Shown here in pieces: positions 44,342 through 53,954 of a stretch of DNA of 59,461 bases (positions within the stretch are counted from its first letter, which is position 1; each line of letters opens with the position of its first letter). The position numbers and the translations under genes were made by a program. The notes under the pieces were generated by a model that did not search any database, was not told the origin of the DNA, and saw only the letters and a program-made list of their open reading frames with translations. Location: positions 1-59,461 of the forward strand of contig JAJPJF010000356.1 of the NCBI GenBank assembly GCA_021324415.1, given 5' to 3'. This DNA is from Nostocales cyanobacterium Centralia_MAG_434 (lineage in GTDB: Bacteria; Cyanobacteriota; Cyanobacteriia; Cyanobacteriales; Nostocaceae).

Positions 44342-45292
44342 CTATTCCCCAATCTCCCCATAAGCCTCATATACACCTTTGACGTTATACCAATTCAGGA
44401 AAACTCTGGCAATTTCCAAGGCTAACTGGCTTTTACCTGAGTTAATCAGCCAGCGTAAAAAGGGAGCTAACGTACGTTCATTAAGCGCACCATTAAGAGA
44501 GAGAATTCCCCAAAGTAGACGGTGTAACCAAGTCATTTGAATCATCATTCGCACTTCCCAGGTAGGGTGTTTTTGATAAAATAAAACACCCATGCGTCCA
44601 CGTTGAATTTCTTTATCAATTAAGCGAGGAATTTGCTCTAAACTGAAGGGTGGATGCCAGTGGTAACCAATAGCAGCCGGACATTTGACTAATTTCAAAC
44701 CTAGTTGTTTCAGTCTGACACCAAGTTCTAAATCTTCCCAACCATAGAGTTGAAAGCGAGTGTCAAACAGCCCCGCCTCTTCTAACCAATGCTTGGAAAT
44801 GGCTACATTTCCTGTTGCAAAAAAAGCTGCCGAAAAATCTGTGAGTTTGTATGGTTCGGCAGTTGGGTTATCAAAATTGCAAGTGTTGATAACTGCACCA
44901 TATGTGAAGAAGCGATCGCTTCCTAACCTCTTCTTTCCTTGCACTAGTGCTGAGTTATGAGCTAGGAGAAAATTTTCAGTCACCACTAAATCACTATCTA
45001 TAAAAATGATAGTGTCTCCTAAGGCTTTCTCTACTCCTAAATTCCGCGCCGCTGCTGGTCCTTGATGATTTTGTCGAAAGGTTCGAACATGGGGAAACTC
45101 GCTTTTGTTTGTCTCCAACCACTCCAATGTGCCATCCGTAGAACCATCATCCACTAAGACAACCTCGTAACCCTGTATTGACGTTGCATCTACCGTCTCT
45201 ACATTATTCAGTTGTTGCCTTTCCAATGCTTTAAGGCACTTTTCCAAAATCGGCTGACGATTGTAAGTTGGTATAACTACACTGAAAAACAC
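44342..45292 (-). CDS. Family 2 glycosyltransferase
   Basis: The predicted 316-residue protein is a GT-A fold, inverting GT2 transferase. The N terminus carries FFSVVIPTYNRQPILEKCLK, the nucleotide-sugar site shows VDDGSTDGTLEW, and NLGVEKALGDTIIFIDSDLV contains the DxD-type metal site. FQLYGWEDLELGVRLKQLGL is the usual acceptor-side ED motif. The start is uncertain: GTG at 45292 is chosen because the residues further upstream are coded by an intergenic-type repeat (GGAGTGGGGAATAGGAGG), but GTG at 45304 or a TTG-type start is possible. No sugar-synthesis genes are adjacent, so acceptor and role (cell surface polysaccharide or lipid) are unknown. Confidence 0.88.
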   Translation of the reverse strand: MFFSVVIPTYNRQPILEKCLKALERQQLNNVETVDATSIQGYEVVLVDDGSTDGTLEWLETNKSEFPHVRTFRQNHQGPAAARNLGVEKALGDTIIFIDSDLVVTENFLLAHNSALVQGKKRLGSDRFFTYGAVINTCNFDNPTAEPYKLTDFSAAFFATGNVAISKHWLEEAGLFDTRFQLYGWEDLELGVRLKQLGLKLVKCPAAIGYHWHPPFSLEQIPRLIDKEIQRGRMGVLFYQKHPTWEVRMMIQMTWLHRLLWGILSLNGALNERTLAPFLRWLINSGKSQLALEIARVFLNWYNVKGVYEAYGEIGE

Positions 45293-45538
45293 ACTCTCAC
45301 CCACAACACTTTGCCATCTCCAGCATAAGACAATTGGGAGTGGGGAATAGGAGGTAGGAGTTAGGAGCACAAAGGTGTTCTATCTGATTAACCCATGCCC
45401 CATGTCCCATGCCCTAGGCTCAACAAATAATTTCGTAGCACAGACAAAAAAAATTAATGTGTATCATTAGTGAATAAAATTTGCACGAATGAGTTAGATA
45501 ATGATCACTCATTATTGCTGTGTTCACTGGAGAAACAA

Positions 45539-46741
45539 ATGGGTCGCGCAAAAAAGGTTGTTCTAGCATATTCTGGTGGTGTTGATACTTCTGTTTGCAT
45601 TCCCTACCTTAAACACGAGTGGGGTGTAGAAGAGGTGATTGCCCTAGCAGCAGATTTAGGTCAAGGTGAGGATTTAGAGCCAGTCCGAGAAAAAGCTCTG
45701 AAATCGGGAGCCAGCGAATCATTGATAGCAGATGTTAAACAGAGTTTTGTCAAAGATTACGCCTTTAGCGCTATTCAAGCAAATGCGCTCTATGAAAATC
45801 GTTATCCATTAGGAACTGCTTTGGCTCGTCCGCTGATCGCTAAGGTATTAGTAGAAACTGCTGAACAATACGGTGCTGATGCGATCGCCCATGGTTGTAC
45901 TGGTAAGGGGAACGATCAAGTTCGCTTTGATGTTGCTGTTGCAGCTCTAAACCCCAATCTCAAGATTCTTGCACCGGCACGGGAATGGGGAATGAGCCGT
46001 GAGGAAACTATTGCTTATGGTGAACGGTTTGGTATTCCTGCACCAGTGAAAAAGTCTTCTCCCTATAGTATTGATTCTAACTTGCTAGGTCGCAGCATTG
46101 AGGCTGGTGTTCTGGAAGACCCTGCAACAGAACCACCAGAAGAAATTTATTTGATGACTAAGTCCATAACTAACACCCCTAATGAGCCAGAGTATATTGA
46201 AATTGGATTTAGCAGAGGGATTCCCACGACCCTCAACGGTGAACACAAAAATCCAATTGATTTGATTGAACAACTCAACCGAGTGGCTGGCAATCATGGT
46301 GTTGGACGTATTGACATGATTGAAAACCGCTTAGTGGGCATCAAATCAAGAGAAATTTACGAAGCACCCGCTATGTCCGTGTTAATTCATGCACACCGCG
46401 ATTTAGAAAGCCTGACTTTGACCCCAGACGTTACTCACTATAAGCGTGGCATTGAAGAGACTTACAGCCAAATTGTCTATAACGGTCTTTGGTACAGTCC
46501 TCTGAAAGCTGCATTAGATGGCTTTATTCAAAAAACACAAGAGCGCGTGTCTGGAACGGTGAGGGTAAAACTTTTCAAAGGAAATGCATTCATCGTCGGA
46601 CGCCAGTCTGAAAATTCTCTCTATACCCCCGATTTAGCAACCTACGGTGCTGAAGATGCATTTGACCACAAAGCAGCCCAAGGCTTTATCTACGTTTGGG
46701 GGCTACCTACTCGCATTTGGGCACAGCACCACAGGAGTTAG
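45539..46741 (+). CDS. argG: Argininosuccinate synthase
   Basis: ArgG joins citrulline and aspartate with ATP in arginine synthesis. I start it at the ATG at 45539 (400 residues), with GGAG upstream; a GTG at 45470 would add 23 poorly conserved residues. The PP-loop is [10 protein letters not shown] at residues 10-19. [20 protein letters not shown] (about 115-134) binds citrulline and aspartate, and [20 protein letters not shown] (about 175-194) and [20 protein letters not shown] complete the signature. Length is normal. The last codons run into a GGAGTTAGGAGTTAGGAATG-type repeat directly after the stop. It appears monocistronic. Confidence 0.97.
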   Translation: MGRAKKVVLAYSGGVDTSVCIPYLKHEWGVEEVIALAADLGQGEDLEPVREKALKSGASESLIADVKQSFVKDYAFSAIQANALYENRYPLGTALARPLIAKVLVETAEQYGADAIAHGCTGKGNDQVRFDVAVAALNPNLKILAPAREWGMSREETIAYGERFGIPAPVKKSSPYSIDSNLLGRSIEAGVLEDPATEPPEEIYLMTKSITNTPNEPEYIEIGFSRGIPTTLNGEHKNPIDLIEQLNRVAGNHGVGRIDMIENRLVGIKSREIYEAPAMSVLIHAHRDLESLTLTPDVTHYKRGIEETYSQIVYNGLWYSPLKAALDGFIQKTQERVSGTVRVKLFKGNAFIVGRQSENSLYTPDLATYGAEDAFDHKAAQGFIYVWGLPTRIWAQHHRS

Positions 46742-46751
46742 GAGTTAGGAA

Positions 46752-46858
46752 TGGGGCATAGGGCATAGGGCATAGGGCATAGGGCATAGGGCATAGGGTT
46801 AAGATATTCCCCTTGTCCTCCTTGTCCTCCTTGTCCTCCTTGTCCTCCTTGTCCTCCT
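46752..46858. repeat. 7-bp and 9-bp tandem repeats between argG and dedA
   Basis: Six copies of GGGCATA (about 46755-46797) are followed by five copies of CTTGTCCTC (46809-46858). The second tract ends one base before the stop codon of the convergent DedA gene. Confidence 0.95.
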
Positions 46859-47488
46859 TTACTCTTCACTCACCTTTTTGACTTGGCGAGATTCTAGCCA
46901 CAAAGGTACAGCAATCACTGCAGTAACTATGAGTAGTGCAGCGATCGCAAATTTACTCATCCAAGCAACCAATTGTTCTAGAGACACAAGGGAACCAGCA
47001 AAGAATGCTAATGTCACCATGACACTAGCCCAAGCGGTAGCTCCTACGAAGTTGTATACAAAGAATTTCTCGAAAGGTATTTCGGCTATGCCGGCCAGTG
47101 GCGCGGCAAATACTCTTAATAATGCTAAAAAACGCCCAAAGAATACAGCTTTTGCTGCATTTTTACTAAATTGTTCTTTAATCAAAATCAAGCGATTTTC
47201 TGAAATCCGAAACAGGCTGCTAATTCGCACTACTAATGACCAACCACCTAGCCGACCAACCCAGTAGCCACAAATACCGCCAATAGCAGCACCAGAGACC
47301 GCGCTAGTCAGAACCCACCAATAGCTTAATTCATGACTACCTGCAAGAAAGCCACCCACTAGGGTGACGGTTTCTCCAGGTATGGGAATCCCCAGATTCT
47401 CAAGTAAAATTCCCCAGAAAATAGCCCAGTAGCCGTAATTGTGGGCAAATTCCTTTATGTTTTCTATCGATAGAAACTCAAGAGACAT
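46859..47488 (-). CDS. DedA-family membrane protein
   Basis: DedA proteins are integral membrane proteins; several are undecaprenyl-phosphate or lipid flippases and depend on membrane potential. The 209-residue protein has four to five transmembrane segments. It carries the family motifs ENLGIPIPGETVTLVGGFLA (about 30-49), with the conserved E and PGE, and FFGRFLALLRVFAAPLAGI (about 116-134), with the conserved FxGRFxxxxR arginine. It ends in a basic tail, SRQVKKVSEE. It is convergent with argG across a repeat tract, and no partner gene is adjacent. Precise substrate is unknown. Confidence 0.93.
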   Translation of the reverse strand: MSLEFLSIENIKEFAHNYGYWAIFWGILLENLGIPIPGETVTLVGGFLAGSHELSYWWVLTSAVSGAAIGGICGYWVGRLGGWSLVVRISSLFRISENRLILIKEQFSKNAAKAVFFGRFLALLRVFAAPLAGIAEIPFEKFFVYNFVGATAWASVMVTLAFFAGSLVSLEQLVAWMSKFAIAALLIVTAVIAVPLWLESRQVKKVSEE

Positions 47489-47923
47489 CCGACACCGCTA
47501 TTTACATTTCTTATTGTTTATCTTGACTCTTTTTACGGTGAAGTGTCAATTGATCTGCCATATCAAGTTCAAGATCTATAGGTCAGGTATAAAGCTTTTT
47601 AAAATATCCCTAATAGCTACATAGTTACCGTGTAGTTACGGAGAATTCCTAAAATGACTTCATGAAAAATTTAAAAAAAGCGCGTTTAATGATAAAAATT
47701 TAGTAAAAGATACCGTTGCTACCAAAATTTCCTAACTGTTATGCCTAATATTAAGAACAGATAAGACAAATTATACGGCATGAGTACTGAAATCCTATAT
47801 ATCAACTGCATTGCTGTAGATTCATGAATACGTGGGTGAAGCAATGATCTTGGTTGAAGAAGAGCAGTATCTATGTCCGTTTTCTGCTTTTTTGTTGGAA
47901 GTCTCAACTACCCAGTTAAGTGC
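47489..47923. other. Intergenic region between DedA and STAS genes
   Basis: No gene is supported in this AT-rich stretch except the start region of the STAS gene, which begins somewhere in 47873-47924. It includes a short direct repeat TAGTTACCGT-like (47619-47640). Divergent promoters for the two flanking genes should lie here. Confidence 0.35.
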
Positions 47924-48277
47924 ATGACTCTCACATCAGAATGTCAAATGATCTTATTTAAACCCCAAGGAAGCATAGACTTACGGGGTGGCGTGGCTTT
48001 GAGCGAGAAAATGGCTGAAGTAGTTCCCCAGCGTCATCAACTTTGGGTTATTGACCTAGCGGAGGTGGATTTCATGGATAGTTCTGGGCTGGTCTCTTTA
48101 GTACAAGGACTTAAAGCCGCACGTCGAATTGGTTGTCGTTTAATTCTTTGCAATGTAAAAGCTCCTGTGCGGTTAATCTTAGAACTGACACAGCTAGATT
48201 CGGTACTGGAAATTTTTCACACTTATGAAGACATTTTAACCACTGTTGACGAGAACAGCATGCTCATAGCTGGCTGA
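47924..48277 (+). CDS. STAS-domain anti-sigma factor antagonist-like protein
   Basis: I take the ATG at 47924 (117 residues), where the STAS domain begins; an ATG at 47873 would add 17 residues, and neither start has a strong Shine-Dalgarno site. The domain resembles SpoIIAA/RsbV. The phosphorylatable serine lies in DFMDSSGLVSLVQGL (the D-S-S-G element), preceded by LWVIDLAEV. SIDLRGGVALSEKM is the N-terminal strand and loop. Family members respond to a serine kinase/anti-sigma factor and are switched by phosphatases. No such partner is adjacent here. The gene is convergent, three bases apart, with the 48280 gene. Confidence 0.88.
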   Translation: MTLTSECQMILFKPQGSIDLRGGVALSEKMAEVVPQRHQLWVIDLAEVDFMDSSGLVSLVQGLKAARRIGCRLILCNVKAPVRLILELTQLDSVLEIFHTYEDILTTVDENSMLIAG

Positions 48278-48279
48278 GA

Positions 48280-48987
48280 CTAGTTGGCGAAACTGACAAT
48301 AGCAAGGTCAAGCAATGGCTTGGCAGCTAGACAATACCAGTGGCATGTGAATAAATCCGGCTGTTGGACGTTAATGCTTGCCAAAGCAGGTGCAGTTGGG
48401 AACGGCCAAAGTCGGTCAAAGAAAATTTTATCGGCTTGTAAACCAAACTGCACCAAGTAAGTTGCTGGTGGTGCTGATAAAGATGTCAAAAGCCTGTACG
48501 CCATGTGATACAAAGGCTGACGAAAGGTATCTGATAAATGGAAAGGCTGGTAGTAGGACAATTCAAACAGAGAAACATCATTTGGTGAGTTTGTCCCGAT
48601 AAGTTCTTCTTTGAGGGCAATAGCTTCACCATAGAGAGGGCCTTTAGCAGTAAATATTACTGGCAACCAGAAGCGACCATCACCACTTTCTACTTGCATT
48701 GTCTGTGCTAAGTGCTGGCGCAACCCTGTCACATCTTGGCAAATTTGGAAAACCCTTTGGTGAGGGAATATCAGTTTTCCCGGCAACGAAAGTGTTAACG
48801 GGCACAAAATAATCTCTTGTAATGGCAAGTCAAATTCTAAGCTATTGGCTGCAACGACTTCGACAGAGGTCACCTGTAGCTTGTCCTTGGTGTGCCCAAT
48901 TTCTAGGGCTGCTAACAGAGCTTGGAGTACTGGTGATTGTTTAACTGCTTGCTCAATTGATTCAACTACTATTAACGCTCTAGGCAT
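48280..48987 (-). CDS. Conserved cyanobacterial protein of unknown function
   Basis: I start this at the ATG at 48987 (235 residues), which overlaps the end of the preceding coiled-coil gene by eight bases (ATGCCTAG), a clear sign of translational coupling. A longer frame to 49053 would run deep into that gene. The sequence is a mixed alpha/beta fold, with ALIVVESIEQAVKQSPVLQA near the start and FWLPVIFTAKGPLYGEAIAL in the middle. The C terminus, CHWYCLAAKPLLDLAIVSFA, is aromatic. No catalytic motif, signal peptide or membrane helix is evident. I do not recognise a family. It shares its operon with the coiled-coil protein. Confidence 0.75.
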   Translation of the reverse strand: MPRALIVVESIEQAVKQSPVLQALLAALEIGHTKDKLQVTSVEVVAANSLEFDLPLQEIILCPLTLSLPGKLIFPHQRVFQICQDVTGLRQHLAQTMQVESGDGRFWLPVIFTAKGPLYGEAIALKEELIGTNSPNDVSLFELSYYQPFHLSDTFRQPLYHMAYRLLTSLSAPPATYLVQFGLQADKIFFDRLWPFPTAPALASINVQQPDLFTCHWYCLAAKPLLDLAIVSFAN

Positions 48988-49540
48988 TTGGCATAGCCGA
49001 GATATTGTTTTGAGGGGATGTTGTGCGGGGAAAATTCGGCAGATCAATACCACTGTGACTAGCAGTGCGAGTTCTTAGAGCTAAGCGATAACTCACGCTT
49101 TGCAATTCGGCTTGAAGTTGTCGATTTTCTCGTTGCAGAAGGGTAACTTTTTCTCTCACCGGAGCCATTCGCTCCTCAAATTTACGACGATAAATTTGAG
49201 GTAACTCTTGCACAACTTGCTCAAGCATACGACTACGATCAGTTAGCTCTTGTACTGACTGTCGTAATTGATAGATCTCAGTGTCACGTGCGGCAATTTG
49301 CTCTTGGTAAAAACTCACCTGCTGCTCAACAGCTTGCAACTGTTCTTGTAAAGCGTGCATTTGATTGAGGTAGCGCTCAGACACTTCTGGCTGAGGCATG
49401 AAGTTTGTATTGCCCTTAACAAGTCTGAACAGTTCCTGAGACAGCTGCTGCACTAATTGATCCCGAAGCTGCAGATCTTGACGCAACTTCGACATTTCTG
49501 TAGAGAGAGCTTGGATAGAGGAGGTGTCAGTTTGACTCAC
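48980..49540 (-). CDS. Coiled-coil protein, cyanobacterial, unknown function
   Basis: The 186-residue protein is almost entirely alpha-helical and coiled-coil (about 8-150). It contains heptad-like stretches such as LRQDLQLRDQLVQQLSQELF and ALQEQLQAVEQQVSFYQEQI, followed by EKVTLLQRENRQLQAELQSV. A loop with NTNFMPQPEVSERY interrupts the helices near residue 47. The C-terminal 30 residues are Pro/Ser/Asn-rich. No enzymatic motif is present; a structural or scaffolding role is plausible. Its stop overlaps the start of the next gene, so the two products are likely made together in fixed proportion and could interact. Confidence 0.75.
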   Translation of the reverse strand: MSQTDTSSIQALSTEMSKLRQDLQLRDQLVQQLSQELFRLVKGNTNFMPQPEVSERYLNQMHALQEQLQAVEQQVSFYQEQIAARDTEIYQLRQSVQELTDRSRMLEQVVQELPQIYRRKFEERMAPVREKVTLLQRENRQLQAELQSVSYRLALRTRTASHSGIDLPNFPRTTSPQNNISAMPNA

Positions 49541-49702
49541 AGTGGTTTACAGCTCCCATTTGATTGATAAATCTTTTTTTACTTTTCGGTATAACTACGG
49601 TAGTCTTGCTATATGCAAGTTATATTTAATTTAACATCCTTAGCAAAATCGAAAAGAGAAAAAAGATCTTTTTTTTACTTTGACCAGCTTTAAATATTTT
49701 TA

Positions 49703-49741
49703 GGTGCCAGTTGTCAATTGTGAGTCGTGACAACTGGCACC
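49703..49741 (-). terminator. Intrinsic terminator of rpsF
   Basis: GGTGCCAGTTGTCA (49703-49716) pairs perfectly with TGACAACTGGCACC (49728-49741) over 14 bp with an 11-base loop. It sits six bases after the rpsF stop on the minus strand and is followed there by TAAAAATATTT. Confidence 0.85.
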
Positions 49742-49747
49742 CCATTA

Positions 49748-50074
49748 CTACGCTACTTCTTGAGTGGTTGCTTCTGGTTGCTGTTCCACTTCTTGCTTAA
49801 TAGTTAAATAGCGAATCACTTCTTCGCTCAAACGCATGGCACGTTCTAAGATTGCGATCGCCTTTCCAGGAGCAGTGTAGTTCATTTGGATGTATATGCC
49901 ATCGCGTTGTCTACTGATTTCATAAGCAAGACGACGCTTACCACGATTTTGAGTTTGGATGTTATCAGATCCTTGTTCCCGAAGCAAGTTCTCGTATTTA
50001 TTAACTGCTTGCGCTACCTGTTCTTCAGTCAGGTCAGGACGCAGGATATACATTGTTTCGTAAATTATCTGCAC
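49748..50074 (-). CDS. rpsF: 30S ribosomal protein S6
   Basis: I start it at the GTG at 50074 (108 residues), with AAGGAG ten bases upstream; a longer frame to 50152 adds a basic segment not found in S6. S6 binds 16S rRNA with S18 in the platform. It opens [20 protein letters not shown] and has [20 protein letters not shown] and [20 protein letters not shown], ending in a Gln/Glu/Thr-rich tail. The core is normal in length for cyanobacteria. It lacks the usual ssb-rpsR neighbours, consistent with the scattered gene order of cyanobacteria. A strong terminator follows directly. Confidence 0.95.
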   Translation of the reverse strand: MQIIYETMYILRPDLTEEQVAQAVNKYENLLREQGSDNIQTQNRGKRRLAYEISRQRDGIYIQMNYTAPGKAIAILERAMRLSEEVIRYLTIKQEVEQQPEATTQEVA

Positions 50075-50494
50075 AGTTTGTTGTCTCCTTATGGACAATA
50101 TGGCTGCTCGTATTGATCCATACATGTATCTGGGTTGAGATACTAGTACCAATCAACATCCTAAGCAACAAGGAATTTTGATCTTACAACAATTGTGTCA
50201 AAAATTCTAAAATCTGATTCTGAGCAACCATAAAATAACTCAAAAACAAATACCAATATTTTTGGTAGAAATTATACAGAATATCTTGATAATTGCTTAA
50301 TATTCTTGCCAGATATAGCTAGAAAAGCAGTGAGGCGCTATTGTTAGGCAGCATTCATAAGGATAGTTTCAGGTGTTTTAGAAAAGTACGGATTGTAAAG
50401 GTTCTTAAGTTCATGCGACAAATAGGATTGAGTGTTTGTCACTTCCGCTTATCACTAACAATAGGTCGCAGACTGGAGGATTTTCATCAAAGCT
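50075..50494. other. Gene-free divergent promoter region
   Basis: This region lies between divergent rpsF and the FAH-family gene and should contain both promoters. GGAGG lies 16 bases before the ATG at 50495, too far to be an ideal ribosome-binding site. I found no other structure with confidence. Confidence 0.35.
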
Positions 50495-51268
50495 ATGGCA
50501 CAGCGCTATGTAAGAGTTCAAAATCAAAACGGTCAAATTTACTATGGTTTACTGCAACCTTCCCTCAAAGTTTTAGTACTGGATGCACCACCTTGGTTAC
50601 AAGGGCAACCTACTGATTTGAGTTTAGAACCTGACAGTTACAAAATCCTAGCTCCATGTGCTCCTTCAAAAATTGTAGCGGTAGGCAAGAATTATGTAGA
50701 CCATGCGGCAGAAATGGGAACTGAAGTGCCTAGTGAACCACTGATTTTCCTCAAGCCACCCACTTCGATTATTGCCGCTATTGAAGAAATTCATTATCCA
50801 CAGCAATCGCAGCGTGTAGATTACGAAGGAGAGTTAGCCTTAGTGATTGGAGATCACACTTCTAACTGTTCACCAGAGGAAGCTCAGACAAAAATTTGGG
50901 GTTACACAATTGCTAACGATGTCACAGCACGAGATTTACAGCAACGGGATGGTCAATGGACACGAGCCAAAGGTTTTGACACCTTTTGCCCCCTCGGACC
51001 TTGGATCGTCCGAGAATTAAGCCCAGGAGCAAGATTACAAACTTTTTTGAATGAGTTATCAGACCCCGTACAATCTGCGTTGGTTGATCAAATGGTGTTT
51101 CCACCTGATTTTCTCGTCTCTTACATTAGTAGGGTCATGACACTGCTACCAGGAGATGTTGTTCTCACAGGCACACCCTTTGGCGTCGGACCATTGCAGC
51201 CTGGCGATCGCGTCCTTGTCGAAATTGAAGGCATTGGTCGCTTAGAAAACACCGTAACAGCTTGCTGA
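50495..51268 (+). CDS. Fumarylacetoacetate hydrolase-family protein
   Basis: The 257-residue FAH-fold protein is of the FAHD1 type, whose members act as acylpyruvase, oxaloacetate decarboxylase or 2-keto-diacid hydratases/isomerases. Metal and active site motifs are IVAVGKNYVDHAAEMG (about 58-73), DYEGELALVIG (about 108-118), TIANDVTARDLQQRDGQWTR (about 136-155) and GDVVLTGTPFGVGPL (about 230-244). The GxNYxDHaxE and VtxRDLQ motifs are well kept. It appears monocistronic and is convergent with the Tic20 gene by four bases. The substrate cannot be told from sequence. Confidence 0.93.
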   Translation: MAQRYVRVQNQNGQIYYGLLQPSLKVLVLDAPPWLQGQPTDLSLEPDSYKILAPCAPSKIVAVGKNYVDHAAEMGTEVPSEPLIFLKPPTSIIAAIEEIHYPQQSQRVDYEGELALVIGDHTSNCSPEEAQTKIWGYTIANDVTARDLQQRDGQWTRAKGFDTFCPLGPWIVRELSPGARLQTFLNELSDPVQSALVDQMVFPPDFLVSYISRVMTLLPGDVVLTGTPFGVGPLQPGDRVLVEIEGIGRLENTVTAC

Positions 51269-51271
51269 TAA

Positions 51272-51748
51272 CTAACGCACCTGCATATAAACTGCATCAG
51301 AAATAGCTGGAATTTCTGCATACCGTCCCAACAGAGACTGTATGATAGAAAATAATGCTGCTGCGACTATACCTAGGAAAATAGTTGTAGAAAGAGTTTG
51401 TATTGCAAATACAATTCCTGGAAGTGCTACAAGTCGCAAAATGATTCCGCACAAATAAGCCACGATGTCTAGAAGCAGCGCTTGCATGGTGTTGAAACGA
51501 ATAAAGTGTGGAACTTTTTCGTTTCTGACAACCAAAAGAAATAAAGCAAAGAAAACTATCAGTTCGCCGTATTGTCCGAGGATGCTATAAATTAACATTA
51601 CGGGTTGCAACGGCAAAAATAGGATTTGCAGTGCTGGAAACTGTCTAAATAAAGAGTAACCAAATCCAACTGCACTAATTAATGGTAGTAAATAAGGTAG
51701 ACAAGCAAGAATCCGCTCTAAGATTGTTGTAGACCCGCGCCAAGTCAT
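51272..51748 (-). CDS. Tic20-family membrane protein
   Basis: Tic20 is a core component of the chloroplast inner envelope translocon; cyanobacterial homologues have an unclear role. I start it at the ATG at 51748 (158 residues), with AGGAG nine bases upstream, in preference to an ATG at 51769. Four predicted transmembrane helices are visible, including ACLPYLLPLISAVGFGYSLF and LIVFFALFLLVVRNEKVPHF. The family signature HFIRFNTMQALLLDIVAYLC follows. Length fits Tic20-like proteins. It is convergent, four bases apart, with the FAH-family gene, and divergent from nothing close. Assignment is good by the FIRFNTMQAL motif. Confidence 0.92.
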   Translation of the reverse strand: MTWRGSTTILERILACLPYLLPLISAVGFGYSLFRQFPALQILFLPLQPVMLIYSILGQYGELIVFFALFLLVVRNEKVPHFIRFNTMQALLLDIVAYLCGIILRLVALPGIVFAIQTLSTTIFLGIVAAALFSIIQSLLGRYAEIPAISDAVYMQVR

Positions 51749-51829
51749 TGTGGGTTCTCCTGTCATCAAATTGAATGGTCATATGACCCTAGAATAACGC
51801 AGTTGCTTGTTGTTTCCATCAGATGTAGC

Positions 51830-52027
51830 TCATTCAATGTTGACAACACGGAAACCCATCAAACATTCGTATTGATCTGGCTGCATAGGATTGAGTTTAC
51901 GGACAGCATGCCCACAACCTAAGTGACCTTGACGCCAACGTGGTTGACCACTACCGTCGGCAAGTAAACAAGATTGGCAAACCTGCCCAGGAGTAAGGAT
52001 TTGGTCTTCCATAACAATTACTAGCAT
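51830..52027 (-). CDS. Conserved small cyanobacterial Cys protein
   Basis: The 65-residue protein starts at an ATG with a strong GGAGG seven bases upstream. It carries CQSC at about residues 17-20, then GHLGCGHAV and a final C in YECLMG, giving four cysteines and a histidine that could bind zinc. The sequence EDQILTPGQVCQSCLLADGS is one I recall from many cyanobacteria as an unnamed conserved protein. It ends in MGFRVVNIE. It sits 61 bases upstream of Tic20 on the same strand, so the two may be cotranscribed. Function unknown. Confidence 0.85.
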   Translation of the reverse strand: MLVIVMEDQILTPGQVCQSCLLADGSGQPRWRQGHLGCGHAVRKLNPMQPDQYECLMGFRVVNIE

Positions 52028-52476
52028 CCTATACCTCCGATAAAAGTCTTAGAAAGCCAGTGCTGCTAAAGAATTAGCCTTTCCTTACATAGACTGGCAC
52101 TCTTGAGTTCGAGAACAGCCATGAGATTTAAGTAACAGATTTCTTGAGTAGTTGCAACTTCGCACCCTCATTGCACTTTTTACTGAAAACTCAGCTGCCA
52201 GGACTGTGTTAATAGACTTTATTTATCATTGTATGTTATATTTCTATTCCTGTAGTCAAAAAAAATACTTTTTGTAGTAAAGACGCAACACTTAATATTT
52301 ATACTCCCGCGCCACTAAATCTAACTCTAATAGTGGGGGTCCTCCTATCAGTATTGATAAACTGAATGAGTCAATTGTTAGTTGTCAGTAGTGGCGAACA
52401 GCCATTCACCTGTTGAGATGTTGTTAGTTACCATTAACAACTGACGATTGTGTAAATTTCAATAAGGATAGTTGAA
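52028..52476. other. glyA leader region
   Basis: This divergent gap precedes glyA. I see CCACTA/TAGTGG (52312-52336) and GTTGTTA/TAACAAC (52420-52441) hairpins, the second near the glyA start codon. The GTTAGTTGTCAGT-like sequence (52378-52390) is a dispersed repeat type. No glycine riboswitch core was recognised. Confidence 0.4.
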
Positions 52477-53760
52477 GTGACTCAGACTAACTCAGATTTT
52501 CTGGCCTCGTCTGATCCTGTAGTGGCAGAGCTAATCAATCAAGAATTACAGCGCGAACGTGACCACTTGGAACTCATTGCAAGTGAAAACTTTACCTCCG
52601 CCGCTGTGTTGGCTGCTCAGGGTTCAGTACTGACAAATAAATATGCTGAGGGATTGCCCGGTAAACGTTACTATGGCGGCTGTGAGTTTATAGACAAAAT
52701 TGAGCAGATAGCGATTGATCGTGCCAAACAAGTTTTTGGTGCTGCTCATGCTAACGTGCAACCTCATTCTGGTGCACAAGCCAATTTTGCAGTCTTTTTA
52801 ACTCTGCTGGAACCAGGCGACAAATTCATGGGGATGGATTTGTCTCATGGGGGACATCTTACTCATGGTTCACCTGTCAATGTATCTGGTAAATGGTTCC
52901 AAGCCTGCCATTATGGAGTCAGTAGAGAAACAGAGCAATTGGACTATGACCAAATTCGGGAGCAGGCGCTAAGGGAGCGTCCTAAGCTACTGATTTGTGG
53001 TTATTCAGCTTATCCTCGTATCATTGATTTTGCAAAATTTCGCAGTATAGCTGATGAAATTGGTGCATACTTACTAGCAGATATTGCCCATATTGCTGGT
53101 TTGGTTGCCACAGGTCTTCACCCCGACCCCATTCCCTACTGTGATGTAGTGACAACCACTACACATAAAACTCTCCGTGGTCCCCGAGGTGGTTTAATCC
53201 TGACTCGTGATGCAGAACTAGGTAAAAAGCTGGATAAATCTGTTTTCCCAGGCACTCAAGGCGGACCTTTGGAACATGTTATTGCCGCTAAAGCAGTAGC
53301 TTTTGGTGAAGCGCTCAAACCAGATTTTAAAACATACTCTGCTCAAGTCATTGAAAATGCAAGTGCTTTGGCTACCCAATTACAAAATAGAGGATTAAAA
53401 CTAGTGTCAGATGGTACAGATAACCATTTAATGCTAGTAGATTTACGCTCTATAGGTATCACAGGTAAACAAGCAGATCAGCTTGTGAGTGATATCAATA
53501 TCACTGCCAACAAAAATACAGTTCCCTTTGACCCAGAGTCACCATTTGTGACAAGTGGTCTGAGGTTGGGTTCTCCAGCTCTGACCACACGTGGTATGGG
53601 AATTGCGGAATTTACAGAGATTGGCAATATTATTGGCGATCGCCTCTTGCATCCAGAGTCACAGACAGTTGCTGAAGATTGTCGGCGAAGAGTAGCCGCT
53701 TTGTGTGAGCGCTTCCCCTTGTATCCACACTTGGTGAGTTCTGTACCAGCTCTAGCTTGA
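52477..53760 (+). CDS. glyA: Serine hydroxymethyltransferase
   Basis: GlyA interconverts serine and glycine with tetrahydrofolate, closing the photorespiratory cycle and feeding one-carbon metabolism. The start is the GTG at 52477, giving 427 residues, with AAGGA upstream. The PLP lysine is K231 in [16 protein letters not shown]. Other signatures are [10 protein letters not shown] (32-41), [18 protein letters not shown] and [10 protein letters not shown] (98-107). Length is normal for the bacterial type. The related photorespiratory glcD is at 10.9 kb. A hairpin with 12-bp arms follows the stop. Confidence 0.97.
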   Translation: MTQTNSDFLASSDPVVAELINQELQRERDHLELIASENFTSAAVLAAQGSVLTNKYAEGLPGKRYYGGCEFIDKIEQIAIDRAKQVFGAAHANVQPHSGAQANFAVFLTLLEPGDKFMGMDLSHGGHLTHGSPVNVSGKWFQACHYGVSRETEQLDYDQIREQALRERPKLLICGYSAYPRIIDFAKFRSIADEIGAYLLADIAHIAGLVATGLHPDPIPYCDVVTTTTHKTLRGPRGGLILTRDAELGKKLDKSVFPGTQGGPLEHVIAAKAVAFGEALKPDFKTYSAQVIENASALATQLQNRGLKLVSDGTDNHLMLVDLRSIGITGKQADQLVSDINITANKNTVPFDPESPFVTSGLRLGSPALTTRGMGIAEFTEIGNIIGDRLLHPESQTVAEDCRRRVAALCERFPLYPHLVSSVPALA

Positions 53761-53771
53761 CATGAGAGTTA

Positions 53772-53800
53772 GGAGTTAGAAGTTAGTCACTTCTAACTCC
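53772..53800. terminator. Hairpin downstream of glyA
   Basis: GGAGTTAGAAGT (53772-53783) pairs perfectly with ACTTCTAACTCC (53789-53800) with a five-base loop, 12 bases after the stop. It is built from the GGAGTTA dispersed repeat and has no T-run, so its terminator role is uncertain. Confidence 0.45.
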
Positions 53801-53954
53801 CATAGGGGTGAACACATGTTCGCCTCTACTAACTTTTTGAAAATTTTACAAATCTTACATTGTTTTGCTGAATAAGTTTCTCAAACGTAGTAGATATATG
53901 AAGAAATAGGCCTTGATCAATTTTTGTCACATAACCTACTAAATAAAATTACAG

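Noticed and set aside
52028-52476. Glycine riboswitch upstream of glyA
   Set aside because: The conserved core of that riboswitch is not found; only simple hairpins are visible.
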